In this document: positions 36,489 to 37,496 of the stretch, one piece after another
Position numbering within the stretch: the first letter of the stretch is position 1
Layout of the letters: the number at the start of each line of letters is the position of its first letter
Assembly: GCA_946480835.1 (NCBI GenBank)
Contig: CAMLLC010000018.1
Location: 1-37,496, forward strand
Direction: 5' to 3'
Source of the DNA: Entomomonas sp945283395
GTDB taxonomy: Bacteria > Pseudomonadota > Gammaproteobacteria > Pseudomonadales > Pseudomonadaceae
Length of the DNA stretch: 37,496 bases
Notes under the pieces: model-generated
Database searches by the model: none
What the model saw: only the letters and a program-made list of their open reading frames with translations
What the model was told of the DNA's origin: nothing
Translations under genes and position numbers: made by a program

Positions 36489-37436
36489 TATTGGCAAGTG
36501 TATATAAAACGTGCCGCTCTTGGAAGAAATCTTCTTCGTGTACACTTTTGGGATTAAACAGAGCGTGGTACATTTCACCCGTGAAGATATTCAGATTTTC
36601 TACCTTTCGATAAGCATGTTCTAAAAGGTTATAAATCTGGCCATCACATCGTGACAGTTTGCCTGCGACTGCTTCTAACTTAGTTAAGGACTGTTCTTTG
36701 CGCTGGAGCCCTTACCTGTTGAAAAGTGGCAGGAGGCATAGCTTGGCCTAGCCTAGAAAACACCTTGTTATAAGTATCTTCGCTTTCAAGATCACTAAAT
36801 TGGCGATCTAAAAGACTTGCAATATTTTTGGACTGTCACTGGCCGTTACGAATCCCTGTAGTAACAGCTTTTGCTGCGTCATAAATGCGTTCTTCATTTG
36901 ATGGGTTAAAAAATTTGTTAACACCAGGGATTTTCCGTAGGATGAAGACAAATTTTTCACGTACTTTTTGCAAGGCAGTTTGGTTGAACAAATCTTTGTC
37001 TTCGCAGATTCTGGCAAAGACCTCTTATGCTTGTGTTAGAGGAGATTCCTTGGCATAATTTTTTGGATGTTTTTCCATATGGATTGTAGCTTGTGGCTGC
37101 AGGAAGGATCGTCTTTGGTTTCCAAGATCGTTGATAAAAGTTCTGCTTTATCAAGCTCGTTGAAAGTTGACATTCCGTAATGTTCAAAAACTTCATGATA
37201 AAGGTATTTTTGCAAATCATCCTCGGAGCGTTGTCGATCAGAAAAGATGACTACCTGTTTGAGTCCCTGCTTATAATATGCCTTCGTGCCGATATGATAA
37301 CTCGAATCGCTATCCATAATTGCGAAATTAAGGTCAAGCTGTTTATTGTAGGTCCGTAGGCTCTCTTCAAAGTTCTGGACGATTTTCTATGTCTGTTGTG
37401 CCGAGATCATAATCATCTCAAAATAGATTTAATCTT
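36488..37436 (-). pseudogene. Decayed large mobile-element protein with HExxxHYG peptidase-like motif
   Basis: Reading the minus strand in pieces gives one protein-like text broken by stops and shifts. 37380-37036 reads VQNFEESLRTYNKQLDLNFA, then DRQRSEDDLQKYLYHEVFEH followed by YGMST. A frame change leads to NYAKESPLTQA, a stop, EVFARICEDKDLFNQTALQK and a tail to about 36839. After another stop come NIASLLDRQFSDLESEDTYN and VFSRLGQAMPPATFQQ. The final frame (36711-36488) reads KLEAVAGKLSRCDGQIYNLL and GEMYHALFNPKSVHEEDFFQ. The HExxxHYG block followed by an (A)E-E-V-F-A-R segment is typical of the very large polyvalent proteins of conjugative elements and phages. GC looks higher than the surroundings (78 of 180 bases at 36601-36780). 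The last piece I do not recognise. Confidence 0.6.
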
Positions 37437-37444
37437 TGTTGCTG

Positions 37445-37496
37445 TGTGTGATTCATAGACATCATTTCACTCTATAATGATTTTATGAGCAAAGAA
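37445..37496 (+). mobile_element. Left end of an insertion sequence, with the start of its transposase
   Basis: Positions 37445-37473 match the inverted end at 53-25 at 25 of 29 bases, so this is the other terminal inverted repeat of the same IS type. Forty bases inside, an ATG at 37485 (ATGAGCAAAGAA) runs off the window, and a TATAAT sits at 37473-37478. That is the usual layout of a transposase gene close to the left end. Too little is present to name the family. Confidence 0.68.

Noticed and set aside
1..37496. CRISPR array, toxin-antitoxin pair or defence island
   Set aside because: I saw no regularly spaced repeats and no small paired genes; the accessory content is limited to relics at 33049-33243 and 36096-37496.

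Overview
The window looks like chromosome of an AT-rich gammaproteobacterium. It is probably a low-GC member of the Pseudomonadales, such as an insect-associated Entomomonas-like lineage. I infer this from the serS-cysG pair, the map-glnD-dapC block, and the WbpV/WbpL-type genes that close the polysaccharide cluster. The taxon is an inference from gene content and order, not from a search. Both ends of the window carry matching terminal inverted repeats of one insertion sequence (IS), with 25 of 29 bases identical. The window therefore appears to lie between two IS copies in the same orientation, as a contig broken at repeats would.

Layout. 110-640 (-): hemG (haem synthesis). 1133-3800 (+): serS-cysG (seryl-tRNA synthetase; sirohaem synthesis). 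3957-4409 (-): an orphan UmuD/LexA-like autoprotease with a near-consensus promoter and an adjacent 11-bp inverted repeat. 4829-6961 (-): dinG helicase. 7253-17874 (+): a tightly packed surface-polysaccharide (O-antigen type) cluster with manC, three GT2 and two GT4 glycosyltransferases, rmlB-rmlD-rmlC, a WbpV-like reductase and a WbpL-like initiating transferase. An alkyltransferase-like (ATL) DNA-repair gene overlaps its end. 18401-25426 (-): a run map-glnD-dapC-prc. 25568-26446 (-): htpX with a clear terminator. 26695-32945 (+): perM-like, ung, mrp/apbC, smc.

32946-37496 is accessory or relic territory. It holds a frameshifted IS256-family transposase fragment, a cobalamin riboswitch with a Shine-Dalgarno-sequestering hairpin controlling a BtuB-type receptor, and tRNA-Leu(CAA) with its own promoter and terminator. 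A tyrosine integrase truncated before its catalytic domain follows. Last come the multiply broken remains, on the minus strand, of a large mobile-element protein with an HExxxHYG metallopeptidase-like motif, and then the second IS end.

How the genes fit together. ManC supplies GDP-mannose, and RmlB/C/D convert dTDP-glucose to dTDP-rhamnose. The WbpV/WbpL-like pair would make and load the first sugar on undecaprenyl phosphate. The glycosyltransferases would extend it. RmlA, the WbpM-type dehydratase, flippase, polymerase and any ABC exporter are absent here and must be elsewhere or missing. I did not find an intact novel system. The most unusual items are the orphan UmuD-like gene with its promoter architecture, the IS-bounded window, and the decayed tRNA-Leu integrative element.
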